A stretch of 64,000 nt of DNA, taken from positions 4,248,366-4,312,365 of the forward strand of contig NC_043744.1 of assembly GCF_004337985.1 (NCBI RefSeq), read 5' to 3'. Position 1 is the stretch's first letter. Each line of letters opens with the position of its first letter. A program made the translations under genes and the position numbers. The notes under the pieces were generated by a model that was not told the DNA's origin, searched no databases, and worked only from the letters and a program-made list of their open reading frames with translations. This DNA is from Pyricularia pennisetigena. Taxonomy: Eukaryota; Ascomycota; Sordariomycetes; Magnaporthales; Pyriculariaceae. Below, piece after piece: positions 44,224-55,181 of this stretch.

Positions 44224-45636
44224 ATGACCGCCGACGAACCCCTGAAAATCACCATTGTAGGCGGAGGAATAGGTGGTCTCGTCACTGTAAGATCAGCACC
44301 ATAGAGTCCCGATTATCTTGTCATACGCAAATCGTTATCCTCACCAGCCTGCTCTACATGACAACGCGAGTTCATAATTGCGCCACTAACCTATTCACAC
44401 CACTTCCCAAAAAAGGCCATCGCCCTCCGCGCTCCAGGCCGCCAGATCACCGTCCTCGAGCGCTCCCGCATGCTCCGCGAAGTCGGGGCGACCATCTCCC
44501 TGCAGCCCAACGCCTCGAGAATAATCGACAACTGGGGCCTGGCGTCGTTCCTGGAGGCCTGCAAACCGCTCTCGGACCGGGCCTTCATGATCCGCGACGC
44601 CACCGGCAAGCTGGTCAACTCCATGACCTTTGACCGGGCCAAGTTCGGCGCCGACCGCGTCATGTACCACCGGCAGGACTTGCACGGCGCGCTGCGCCGC
44701 GCCGCCGAGAGCACCGACCGGCCCGGCCCGCCCGCGCTCATCAGGACGGCGTGCAGGGTCGTGGGCTGCGATCTTGAACAGGGCACCGTGACGCTCGAGG
44801 ACGGCGAAGTGGTGCACGCGGACGTCGTGGTGGGCGCGGACGGCATCAGGTCGGCGCTGAGGGACGTCGTGGTGGGCAGGAAGTGCGACGTCCACCCGAC
44901 GGGCCTGACGGCGTACCGCATCCACCTGCCGCGGCCCATCGTCGAGACCGTGATCAGGGATCACGGCGCGCCGCCTGAGATTGGCGACCTCGAGCGGCCC
45001 GGCACGACCATGATGCTGGGCCACGAGCGGCGGGTGCTGTTCGGTCCTGCGAGGGGCGGGGAGCTGTACGGTGGCGTCTGCCTCGTCCCCGACGATCAGC
45101 TGCTCGAGGCCCTTCCCGGCGAGGCTTGGAACGGTGACGGGTCCAAGAAGGCGCTGCTCGAGTCGTTCAAGGACTTTCCGGACTGGTTCCTGGCCATGAT
45201 CGAGCTGGCGGCGGACGAGGACATTGGCCTGTGGCAGCTGCGCGACATTGACCCGCTCGAGACGTGGAGCAAGGGCCGCGCGATTCTCATCGGGGACGCC
45301 GCGCACGCCATGCTGCCGACGCAAGGGCAGGGTGCTTCGCAGGCCGTCGAGGACGCCGAGGCCCTGCAGGCCTATCTGGCGGATCTGCAGGCCAGGCCAA
45401 CCGGGGAGCAGGTAGGCGAGGCGCTGAGGAAGGTCTGGGAGGTCAGGCACCAGCGGGCAACCTTGATCCAGAACTTTAGCAGGTCGCACGGGAGGCAAAA
45501 CACAGCGGCGGATGCGTCTGGAAAGGTCACGATGAATCCTGGCGAGTTTCTGCAGTTTAATTGCAACTATCTTGGGGCCAAGGACTGGGAGGTTAGGTTG
45601 AAGGAGAAGAAGACGGGGATGGAGGCTTTTATATAA
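44224..45636 (+). CDS. FAD-dependent aromatic monooxygenase, salicylate-hydroxylase-like
   Basis: Class A flavin monooxygenase that would hydroxylate an aromatic ring with NAD(P)H and O2. Exons are 44224-44286 and 44416-45636 (donor GTAAGA, acceptor AAAAAAG), giving 427 aa, typical for the family. Exon 1 encodes the FAD-binding GxGxxG (VGGGIGGL, residues 12-19); the DG motif is GADGIRS (161-167); the ribose-binding GD motif is GDAAHAMLP (from 314). No signal peptide or membrane anchor. The fusion of exon 1 is needed because exon 2 alone lacks the Rossmann loop. It sits between the PhyH oxygenase and the convergent fumarylacetoacetase paralogue. The product could be a catechol or other hydroxylated ring for the nearby extradiol enzyme; this link is inference. 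Confidence 0.92.
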
Positions 45637-45806
45637 TTTGGTGGTTTTTGTTTAATTTAGCGGAATGATAGCACATGTTACGACGTTCGACTACCACAAA
45701 GATGGATGCGCAAAAGACAAATAAATGATAGACAGTCAGTCGGGATTCAGCATTGCCGCTCCAACTTTTTATGTTACAAAAGCCTCTACCAAATTGCCCT
45801 TCACTA

Positions 45807-47228
45807 CTACGCAAGTGCTCTCGCAGGTAATATTTTGCCAATCACCTCCCCAAAACCAACTCCGCTTCCCTCACCACCAGCAACCGCCGTGATGCGCACA
45901 ACGTCCCCGTCCTCGAGGTACGCTCTCTTCACGCCTGCCCCAAGTTCAAGCGGCACCCTGCCGCCCTCGGTAGCCTCGAGCAGACACCCGGCCTTGTCCC
46001 TCCCGGCGCCGCTCACCGTCCCCGTGGCCATCAAGTCGCCCGTCCGCAGCGGGGCGCCGGCGCTCACAATGTGCGACACCATCTGCCGCGGCGTCCAGTA
46101 CAGGTCCTTGAGGCTCGACCTGCCCACGGTGGCAAAATCCCCCGCGCCGGCGGGCTGCACCGCAACCTCAAAGGCCACGTCGAAGGTGCCGCGCACGGGG
46201 TCGGCGAGGTGCGGCGCGACGGGACCGACGTGCTCGGGCCCCTGCGCCCGGAACGGGGACAAGGCGTCCGGCACCACCACCCACGCCGACACGCTGGTGC
46301 CCAGGTTCTTGCCGTTGCAGGGGCCGAGCGGCAGCATCTCGAGCCCCTGGATGTCGCGCGCCGACCAGTCGTTGAGCAGCACGAAGCCAAAGATGTGCCG
46401 GTCGACGGCCGCGACGCTGGCCGTGCGCTGGCCCATGGGCAGCGGCGTGCCGATGATGGCGGCGAACTCGACCTCGTAGTCCAGGGCCCGCGTCGGCGCG
46501 AAGATGACGGGCGGCTTGGCTGGCGGCTCGACCTGCGCCGTGCGGTCGGGGAAGTGCCCGAGCGGCCGCTCGATGGGCGTCCCGGACACGACGACGGAGC
46601 TGGCCCGCCCAGCGTAGGCGGTGGGGAAGTGGAAGAAGCCGGGCGGTGGGTTGTCGTTGTTGATGACGATTCGGCCGGCATTCTTGACATGTTCTAGGCT
46701 GCACGAAAAGTCTGTGATTTTTATTTTTTTTTATTATTTTTATTTTCGCAAGATTGTCTTGTCAGTCATGTGGCCTGTGATGCATGAGCAAGTCTCACAC
46801 GCAACTAACTGATATTTCATCTCTCAACCCTTCCTGTCTCAACAACCCTGCGCGCTCGACATACCTGTAAAGTCGCTCACGTGAACTGGGAGATGCATAG
46901 TGACACCGCTGACGTCCTCCTTGCTCTCGCTAGAGACACTCCCCTCCCGCCAGGCTTTCTGTATGGCCTCGCGCACGGCGCTGTGGACGGTTTTGGGCAG
47001 GGCCGCCAAGGCATTGAGTGTTGAGTACTTGAAAACGCCATCGGGGAGGTCCGGCACACTGCTCAGCAGTCCCTGCTCATAGAGTTTGTGAAGAAAAATG
47101 ACGTCGTTGTCGACCCGGGTGACGGGCTGGGGTGAGGGGAAGCGCGGCGACGACGCTATGCCAAAGGGTATATTGGCGACGGAAAAGTGATGCGCCCACC
47201 CGTCGCCTGTTGAATCTTGTGTTGCCAT
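45807..47228 (-). CDS. Fumarylacetoacetase-like hydrolase (FAH, full length)
   Basis: C-C bond hydrolase of the beta-diketone type, 422 aa, close to the 419 aa of mammalian FAH. Exons are 47228-46865 and 46711-45807 (donor GTATGT, acceptor CACAG). The N-terminal SH3-like domain (WAHHFSVANIPFGIAS) and the C-terminal catalytic domain are both present. Metal and catalytic residues are kept: D122, E201, E203, D236, H129, R240, Q243, K256. Several positions that contact the substrate in mouse FAH differ (Y128 is S124, Y244 is M247, and no Arg at the R142 site), so fumarylacetoacetate may not be its substrate. No homogentisate dioxygenase or maleylacetoacetate isomerase gene is nearby. It shares a 1.1-kb divergent promoter with the cupin gene. 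Confidence 0.93.
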
Positions 47229-48335
47229 TGTTTTGCTGTCCGATAAGTTTGTTGTCCTAGTTGCTACTGCCGTAAACTTTAGGCACTCGAACGATGACGA
47301 GTGTGTTGGGGAAGAGCATGAAAATAACCTACACCCGGTGTTCACCTACTTGCAATATGAGATGGATGAATAATCGCTGTACAAACGCCTTGCTTGCCTC
47401 ACTGTCTTGTCGAGGACTAGACTAGATCCGACACTCCGCACGGGACTAATTGATTGATGGGATTTTCAAGGTTCTGTGGTTTTGTTTTCACTGAGTTTTC
47501 CTTTCACTAATTAATTGGTCATATGTCTTGGAAACACTGACAACACTGCATGTAGGTTCTGCCTACATAGTCCATACAACATGAGTACATACATGCATAC
47601 ATACAAAAAAGTATAGGAAATGTTGACTCCGCCACCATGGCCTATGCCGAGCCGACTTGGACCACCGAATTGCGCATGCAGGCATAACCACAGAAAGTTT
47701 GACAACTGGGGAGAGCGGTCCAAAGCGTCCACGTCTTTCCCCGCTCCAATTTTACTTTTACGGGCGGAAGCACGCAATGAATGGGGAGAATGATCCTCCC
47801 CCTCCACATCCCGAAGCATCTTCGGTTGATCACGCCCACCCCTCCCATCTTATACCGAACGCATTGATTGACGATAGCACCGATACCCCGAAACCGGGCA
47901 CTCGTATCCAAAACTGCAAAACATGGGACAGCGTAGGGTATGACACCCCGCTCCATCGGTAAGCGGCATGTGTCTTTGATCGGAAGGGGAGGATCTGGCA
48001 TGACACAGCAGCCGCGGCGGGCATCGGACAAGTGCGGAGATAGGGCCCATACGTGCGTAGTGTCACAGCGGCAGGGAGATGGGCGGAGCGGTTCACATCA
48101 AGACATCTTCATTTTTCTCCTATCAAGATTATCACTAGGCTGTTGGTTTTCTTTGCGGTTGTTCATCGAGACAGTTTACCACAATCTGAACTCTATAGCC
48201 AAGAAACAGAGCAAGGAAACCTCACATTCTCCTGTTGCTCTGCAAAACAATAAAGCTGTCAAGCAACTTTTGCAACACGCAACTCGTCTCTTCTTTGCTT
48301 CTCCACCTCTCAAAAAGACAAAAAAAAAAAAAAAA
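47229..48335. promoter_or_regulatory. Divergent promoter between FAH-like and cupin genes
   Basis: 1.1 kb between two divergent start codons. No exact CCGAACCGA was seen, though CCGAACG occurs at about 47851. The cupin mRNA leader ends in sixteen A residues directly before the ATG. Confidence 0.45.
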
Positions 48336-48902
48336 ATGGCTCTCGAAGGCACCCTCCGCCACCCGGACCGGTACATCACGACCCACGACGAAACAACCGG
48401 CAAGGCCATAATCGACACCTCCATCCCAGCCAAGGCGCCCTTTTATCGGCTGGGCGACGGCAAGGTCAAGACCGGGGTCGAGTTCGCGCAGTGCTTCACC
48501 ACGTCGGCCTTCCCGGCCCAGCTGGCAGAGGGCGCGGACCTGGCCTCGTACAGCAACTTCCTCTCGTCTCCGCCGGGGCTCGTGGTCAACAACGGCACGG
48601 TGCTGCGCTACGTCGACATGGAGCCGGGCCACGTGAGCCCCATGCACCGGACGCTGAGCCTGGACTACGGCATCGTCATCGAGGGCGAGGTCGAGCTGCA
48701 GCTCGACTCGGGGGAGACCAGGTCCATGAAGAGGGGGGACGTCTGCGTCCAGAGGGCGACCATGCATGGTTGGCGCAACCTGAGCAGCACTGAGTGGGCT
48801 AGGATGTTGTTCATCCTGCAGCCGGTCCAGCCGTTTGAGGTTTGTGGGAAGATGCTGGAGGAGGATTTGGGGACCATGAAGGGAGTCAAGAAGTCCGAGT
48901 AG
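48336..48902 (+). CDS. Cupin-domain protein
   Basis: Single-domain cupin of 188 aa, no intron. The double-stranded beta-helix motifs are MEPGHVSPMHRTLSLDYGIV and later GDVCVQRATMHGWRN. Of the usual metal ligands only H104 and H144 are clearly present; the second His of the HxH pair is T106, so metal binding may be altered. This MHRT..SLDYG cupin type is common in fungi beside oxygenases and may be a small isomerase, lyase or decarboxylase, but no reaction can be assigned. The start at 48336 is chosen over an in-frame extension to 47940, which covers the leader and encodes poly-Lys from the A tract. It is divergent from the FAH-like gene. Confidence 0.88.
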   Translation: MALEGTLRHPDRYITTHDETTGKAIIDTSIPAKAPFYRLGDGKVKTGVEFAQCFTTSAFPAQLAEGADLASYSNFLSSPPGLVVNNGTVLRYVDMEPGHVSPMHRTLSLDYGIVIEGEVELQLDSGETRSMKRGDVCVQRATMHGWRNLSSTEWARMLFILQPVQPFEVCGKMLEEDLGTMKGVKKSE

Positions 48903-49124
48903 GAGCAATCTTGAGCTGGTTATTGTTACTGCTGTTAGCCATTTGGATATCTACCTATGCATGACTTGTCGATACATGGCGGGCGGCACAGTGATTCAAA
49001 GCTGGAATAAATGATGTATTTCTTTCTGTCGTTTCCCATTTGCAGGTTCTGATGTTTGATTGACGCAGTAAATCCAATATAATAAATGATACAGCAAGTT
49101 TAATCCTGATATCTTTGCTCCTGG

Positions 49125-49589
49125 TTATATCTCGCCGCCCAAAGGATATCTAAAGATACCTGGGTTAAACCTTCCCACTGTTGCGTTCCAGACTTTGGCC
49201 GCCGTCTAGAATTTTTGCCGCAACAAAACGTCAGCAAAAACTACTTCACAAGACTGTTGCTGCCCGCTGATTGCGACTGCTAAACTCACAGAGTTGACGA
49301 AAAGTCCACCAAACATGACGGTGATAAAGACGCGCTCGCCAGCATCCACGTAGACGGCACGCTGGCTCTGATCCAGCTCCCTGTTTATCGGCCGGTGTGC
49401 AGGCACACGACGATATTGCGCGCCATAGCCTGGTGGGTTGCTGCTGTTGCTGCCACCCGTCGTCGCGGTCTGCTGCCCTTCCTCCTTGGTGTCGGTGGGA
49501 GTGCTGTCGGAATGGTGCAGGCTGTAGTCGACGAGCACCTCCGATACGCTGGCGGGCGTGATAGTGGTCGTCGTTGTGGTGGAGGCCAT
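49125..49589 (-). CDS. Small hypothetical membrane-associated protein
   Basis: Unrecognised. Exons 49589-49290 and 49205-49125 join in phase 0 to 126 aa (donor GTGAGT, branch-like TGCTGAC, acceptor TTCTAG). The N-terminal half is Thr/Ser/Gly-rich and disordered, followed by a conserved-looking block RAVYVDAGERVFITVMFGGLFVNS, then exon 2 ending FRYPLGGEI. One hydrophobic stretch (VFITVMFGGLFV) could insert in a membrane. Without splicing the frame also stays open for 127 aa, with a different tail, so the 3' end is uncertain. It is divergent from the ALDH-like gene, about 0.7 kb away. Confidence 0.5.
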
Positions 49590-50307
49590 TGCGACTGGGT
49601 GTGTCGTGCGTTGGCAGCGGGTGGTCGTAAAGAAGTGGTTTTGCCTTTGGACGCCGTTGTCTTGTTTGAAGCGGCGCTTTCCAGAATTGCAATCAATGAG
49701 GCGGCATCTTTGTCGACCTAAACCCAAGCGCCCTGCACGGTACGTACCTTTACCTAGCTCCAGGTACGGTACTTGGGGGATCAGGGGGTGGGGCAGCCCC
49801 GGACTCTACTATTAGAAAACCAACGTTGTAGACCCATTTATTTTGACAATTCGAGAAGGTCCGACGATTATGTGGAGCCGAAAATGTGATGTCCCCTACC
49901 AGATGGTACATTCCCCCACCATTTTAATGTCCACTGCCACCTGGAGGTTGCCCTGTCCTCAGCCGTTCGGCCTACTCGTATCCCAACGCCGAGTGAGCGA
50001 ACCTTGAGAGGGAAAAGGTGTTTCATTAAAAAGAAACAAAAAAGAAAGATAAGAATATTTGCAATTTTTTGCTAGCCCCAAAACCGATATTCGGCTGCAT
50101 CAGTTTTAGTTTGAGGCGTTCATTCTCTGGGCGATATACGTGCAATGTTATTGCGCAGGCAAGGCAGGTAACAAGTTGCTTCTGAAATCGACAAATTTCC
50201 GCTCACGATATCAGGCCACTTTGCTGGTCAAGTGTCAATTTGTCTTGTCCCAATCTCTTTCAATCATTCGTACTTCATACCACATACCCAGGCCCCTCCA
50301 TCCCACA
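49590..50307. other. Divergent intergenic region
   Basis: About 0.7 kb between the small membrane protein gene and the ALDH-like gene. No further gene or motif recognised. Confidence 0.5.
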
Positions 50308-51989
50308 ATGTCCAACCAAACCCCCAGCCGGACAAAGGCGAACCCGCCGCACCTGTCCCGCATCCACGCCGCCGCCGTCGACGGTCGCGTCCGCAACCCC
50401 ATCTTCCGCCGGACCCAGCTGAAGCGTCTGCACGACGCTGTCGCCTCCAGCAGCGACGCCCTCGAGCGCGCAATCCTCGCCGACGCCCTCGTGCCGTCCT
50501 GCATCACCCCGGCCGACGCCCGGCTGGAGCTGTGTCTGACCCTGCGCGCCGTGCGCCAGCTCGCCGCCGACCTCGACGTCAACGCCGCCTTCGCAGAGGA
50601 GTACAGCGTCGCCAGCTCCAAGGATGCAGCAGAGGCCAGGCGGCCGGTCGGCATCGTGGTCGTGACGCCCGCCACGCACACGCCCGTTTACAGCGCCGTG
50701 GCAGCAGTGGCGGCGGCGGTTGCCGGCGGGAATTGTGTGATATTGCAGGTTGGTACAAGTCCTGAATCGTGTCTTGCCTTTCCCCGCCAGCCGTGACGTT
50801 TGTTGGTAAAACTTGAAACATGTGCTAACATGGGATGACATCTCCCCTCCAGCTTGACAATACTCTCCAAGAGGTCCCCTCGACCCTACGCAAGGCCCTC
50901 CAAAATGCTGTCGATCACGACGCCATTGGCTTCGTTACTTCAGATGAAATCTCCAACGCATCATTTTCCGAGACGGAAGTAATCCACTATGTCCAACAAA
51001 GCCACCAACGACGACCAGAGTCGGCCACACCCACGGAACAGGCCACTTCCTCCACACAGCTACTCCTCTGCCCAAATACAGGCCGCACCATCGCCATCGT
51101 CGAGCGCGATGCGGACGTGGACGCCGCCGCCTCGGCCCTTGTAGGCGCCCGGTTCGCCCTGGGAGGCACATCCCCCTACGCCACGGATGTCGTGCTGGTG
51201 AACGAGTGGGTAGAGAAGGACTTCCTGCAGGCCGTCCTCCGCCACACGGCCACGGTCGTCTCGGGCCGGGCCGCTACTTCCTCCTCCGCCCTCAACGGCG
51301 GCAAGACGACGACGCGCAGCAGCGCCGGCGATCCGAACCTACTGGACAGGATCAAGGAAGAAGGCAAGGCCCGCGTCGTCAGCACAGGCGACCTCGGCAC
51401 CGTGCTGACGGTCGAGGCGCCCGACTCGTTCCTCCTGTCGTCCTCCGGCCCCAAGGTCTCCCAGCCGCTGCTGGCTATCCGTGCCGTGACGAGCATGGAC
51501 GACGCCATCGACGTCGCGGGCCGGGACCTGCTGGCAGCCTACGTCTTCACCAAGAACCCGGCCAACGCAAAGTACGTGACGCAGTTCCTCGACTCGGCCG
51601 CCGCCTACGTCAACCACGTGCCTCCGCGCCTGCTCGTAGGCCCCGCCGCAGTCCGCGGCCACCCCGTCAACCCTGACAGCGCCGCCCCGTCTCCCGACAT
51701 GTTTACCGTGCCGAGGCCCGTCTACGTCGGGAAGCGCGGTCGGGATGCTGGCGGGGACAAGGTCCTGAGCAAGGTCGTCGGGGGTGGTGACGCCAGCGCG
51801 GCGGTCATGGCCGAGATGGCGAGGGACCTGGGCAGGGAGCTGCCCGCCCTCCCGAGGCCGCTCAAGCAGGTCGGCATCAACTTCTTTGAGCAGGGCATCT
51901 TGACCGGCGCTGTTCTGTTCTTTGGAACCATCTTGACAGGGGTCGGGTTCGCAGGCTACCATGGATATCGGTTATTCAAGTCACGATAA
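50308..51989 (+). CDS. ALDH-superfamily protein lacking catalytic residues, C-terminal membrane anchor
   Basis: 525 aa; exons 50308-50748 and 50853-51989 (donor GTTGGT, acceptor CTCCAG, phase 0). The overall order of segments follows class 3 (fatty aldehyde type) ALDH, and the C-terminal hydrophobic segment with basic tail (FFGTILTGVGFAGYHGYRLF) mimics the membrane anchor of that class. The active-site blocks are degraded: the GQxC block reads GGTS, putting Ser254 at the nucleophile position; the ELGGK block reads LCPNTGR, losing the general base; the PWNYP block reads TPATHT; the KPSE block reads QLDN. NAD-dependent aldehyde oxidation is therefore unlikely, and it is better called a pseudoenzyme. 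The frame is clean, so it is not a decayed pseudogene. Confidence 0.83.
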
Positions 51990-52186
51990 AAACCCAGTGA
52001 AAAGCTGAAAAGAAATGGCTTTTGTCGTGAAGGACCGTGAGGCCTGTACTATACAATGTTAAAGGTTACAGAAGCTGCTATCTACATACTCTAATGAGCA
52101 AAAGAAAGAAAAAGAGAAAAAAAAAGAAAAAAAAATCATACAATCATTTAAATCATTCAAATCATGCAGGCCCAAACGCCACAATC

Positions 52187-55181
52187 CTACACTCCGGACC
52201 CAGTCCCTCCAAGATCTGTCAAAAGCTGGATGATGCTGTCGATCAGAATAGGTCTTCGCCCATCCTCATACTTGGACCTGAGAACCTGGGACACAGCCTC
52301 CAAAACCATCGGTGAATCAGACAAGAGGGCAGTCACGGTCTGTTGAGGCTGGTTTTGCTTTGCCTGAACACCGTCTGTATAATTCGACGATGGTTGTTGA
52401 GCAGAAGCACCACCATCATACAAGCGCACCGCCGGGGACCCACGATCGAGGTGCACAAATCGCTCAATCGCCTCGCGGTCCTCGCCATCCAGAAACACCG
52501 GAGTCGCATCCCGAGGCGTATCGACACCGGCCTCGCGCAGCAGTGCCCCATAGACCAGCAGGACCTGCGCCGAGTGGTACAGCGCCGTAGCGCTCAACCC
52601 AGACATGTCGGTCTTGCTGACCCTTCTCGCCGCCCGGACGACCTGGCCTGCGTGCGCGACTGCTCGCCGGGCGGAAGGGGTGCACACCCACTGGCGCAGG
52701 GCAGGGTGCACCCGACGCGCCTCCTCGGGTCCGTCAAGGCCCGCAAAAAATTGCACGTCCGCCAGGGGCACGTCCAGGCTTAGGCGGACGACTTCTAACC
52801 GCAGGGTGACCTCAGGCGTAGAATGGTCTTGGCCGAGGGCGAAACGGTCCAGCATACTGTGAAGCTCGTCGTAGCGGGACGTCATGAAGAAGCTGGTTCG
52901 TAGGTGCGTCTGGCCGGCAGGGGGCAGGGAGTGGTTGATTGTGTTGAAGCTTGGCCGCTGTAGAGCCTTCAGCTGATTATACTCCCAGCTCAGCCGCCAA
53001 GCGCCAGCCAGGAAGGCGAGCTTGGCGAGACGGTGGTCAACAGACGCGCGAACAGACACAACCGAATCGACGGTGTTGAAGTCGGCTAGATAATCCACTA
53101 TGCTTGGCTTTACTACGAACTGCGGTGACTGGTCGTTGCGACTGTTTGGGTCACTGCCCACGAGCTGATGCAGCTGAGCTCGCCGCCACTCCTCAGCCCC
53201 GCCGGCACGCCATGTACTCGGGTGGTCAGGTATCGGGGCGTGGAACTCGGCGTACGACAAAAGAGGTGGGACAAGGAGTGCAATGCTGTTGTCGGCGTCA
53301 TGCAGCCATAATTGAAAGACGAGCCGCTTCCAGGATTCCAGCTCCACCCAGCGCTTCCACTCCTCATCCAAGTTTTCCGTCGCTTGGAGGACCTGGAGGT
53401 TCAAGGGTGGATAGCGGGACCGCTGAAGGTTTCCAGCCCGACGTATGATGGTAAGAAGCGGCTGCAAGAACGATTCGGCAATCTCCATCTTCCGTGAGTC
53501 GCCGGACCACAAGCCAATGCGAAGGTTGATCATGAACGCCTGGGCAAGTTCGAGGTCGCGGGTTGCGCGGTTGTCGGATTCCCACTAGGATCTCCATGTC
53601 AGCATTCTGGGCAATCTGAGTTCTGAATTTCAAGATGCACGACCAGGTCTTTGGTTAGCTTACACTCCTGGGAATAGCCACTCTCACGCACTCCTGAATC
53701 GCAAACCCCAGCTTGACAAATGTCGGGTCGAGCGTCATGACGGCGCCATGAGCTATTATGGCTGCCAGCAGCTCAGGCCTCGCGGTATTGGGACTGAAGG
53801 AAGCCAAGTGAATAAAGGATCCTGGCATCGATATTGTTGATGTGAGATAAAACTGAATTAGAATATTGAGGAGCTCCGTTGACGGGAACGACGACACTGC
53901 CTTGGCGCGGTTGGTGGGACGGCAGTTCTCCACGATCATGCATAATATCTTGTCCCTTGTACTCGTTCTTAATGGCTCGGCAGTGCCAAGCCCTTGTTGG
54001 AAGTCGATTCGTGACTCGGGCGAAGTCCCTAGATGTTCTGCGGGCAGGGAAAGATTTTGTTCTTCGTTGCCGCCATGGTCATTCTTGTTGGGCACAAAAC
54101 GCCACCTCGACCGCTGACTCCAAGTGGCCGCAGTCGTGGGAGCCGAAGACTCGTTGATGGCGATGCCCGACACGGAGCCTACAGTGTCCTGTCTAGTTGT
54201 CGTCGGGCTGGTAATGGTGTTGGGACTCTCCTGCTGGAAATAGAGATTAAAAGGAATATTGGTATTGTAAGACTCGAGGAACCCGAGATCGACGTCGTTG
54301 AGGTCAAAGTCGGCATTAAGAAAGGCGTATGCTGGTAGGCGGCGTGGCGAGTGTGCGAAATCCGTCATGAGAGAATCGTGATGGTGGTGGCCGAATACCT
54401 GAAAGGCGTCTAGTCCGCCTTCAGGAGGGGCAACGGCGATATGCGGCATAGGTTCTATGTGGTCGGTCATGTTTGGCGGCAATAGTGCAGGTACCGAATT
54501 ATGAGGCGGCGGTCTTGAGTAGCCGACATCAACCGCCGGTATGGAGTCGGGTGCCGGAGGTCTAGAGAATCCGGAGTCCATTGCCATCAAATGCGGGGCA
54601 GTCGGGTTTGCCGAGCCAGGACCTGCGTTCTCTGTTGAGGCAGAATCTGCCATAAGCGAGCCGCGTCCAGATTCGGCATCAGCCGTGGGCGATTGTACAT
54701 CTTCATCGTCTCGCAAATCCCCTTCCCCGTCTTGATTCCCGTCATCGGCCTGCGAGTTGCCTTGCCCCAATGGTAATTGGTGTTTCGGCTGATTGTGCTG
54801 CTGCGGCCAGACGCATTCGAGACCATCCTTGACGCAACGGCTGCATGGTTTGCTATCTGAGCACCTCAAGTGATTCTGTGAGCAGTTCCGACACGCCTGC
54901 GAGACCCTCCTCTCCAGGTGCTGGCCCCGGGCAATGCGTCCGCCGCGTCCTCCTTTGCCCGAGGCATTTTCTGGGTTATGGGCAGCCACATGCCTACGCA
55001 GCAAATCGATGCGTCCAAAGGACTTTCCGCAGTGCTGACAAGTATAAGGTTTGTGTTGGGTATGTGAACGGATGTGGCGGGTCAGGTGGTCCGCCCGGGA
55101 GTAGCTTCGGGCACAGATGCCACACTGGAACATGTTCGACGGAGCCGCACTAGAGGCCCCGGCAGACTGCGGTGGCACCAT
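52187..55181 (-). CDS. Dual C2H2 + Zn2Cys6 transcription factor
   Basis: Regulator of 971 aa with three zinc modules. Exons are 55181-53664 and 53584-52187 (donor GTAAGC, acceptor CCTAG, phase 0). The first C2H2 finger uses C20, C23, H36, H40 with helix SRADHLTRH; the second uses C48, C51, H64, H68. A Gly/Arg linker leads to a Zn2Cys6 cluster with C97, C100, C107, C113, C116, C123. A long acidic and Pro/Ser-rich region follows, and the C-terminal 600 residues resemble the fungal_trans domain (SPNTARPELLAAIIAHGAV; ELAQAFMINLRIGLWSGDSRKMEIAES). It is convergent with the ALDH-like gene and divergent from the CocE-type hydrolase, so it may control either. Confidence 0.92.

Noticed and set aside
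44395..45498. 367-aa antisense frame opposite the FAD monooxygenase
   Set aside because: Shadow frame; the sense strand carries all flavin motifs.
45807..47228. Tyrosine degradation (homogentisate) cluster
   Set aside because: Only the FAH-like gene fits; homogentisate dioxygenase and maleylacetoacetate isomerase are absent from the window.
47940..48335. 132-codon N-terminal extension of the cupin
   Set aside because: Covers the leader, encodes poly-Lys from the A tract, and has no conserved sequence.
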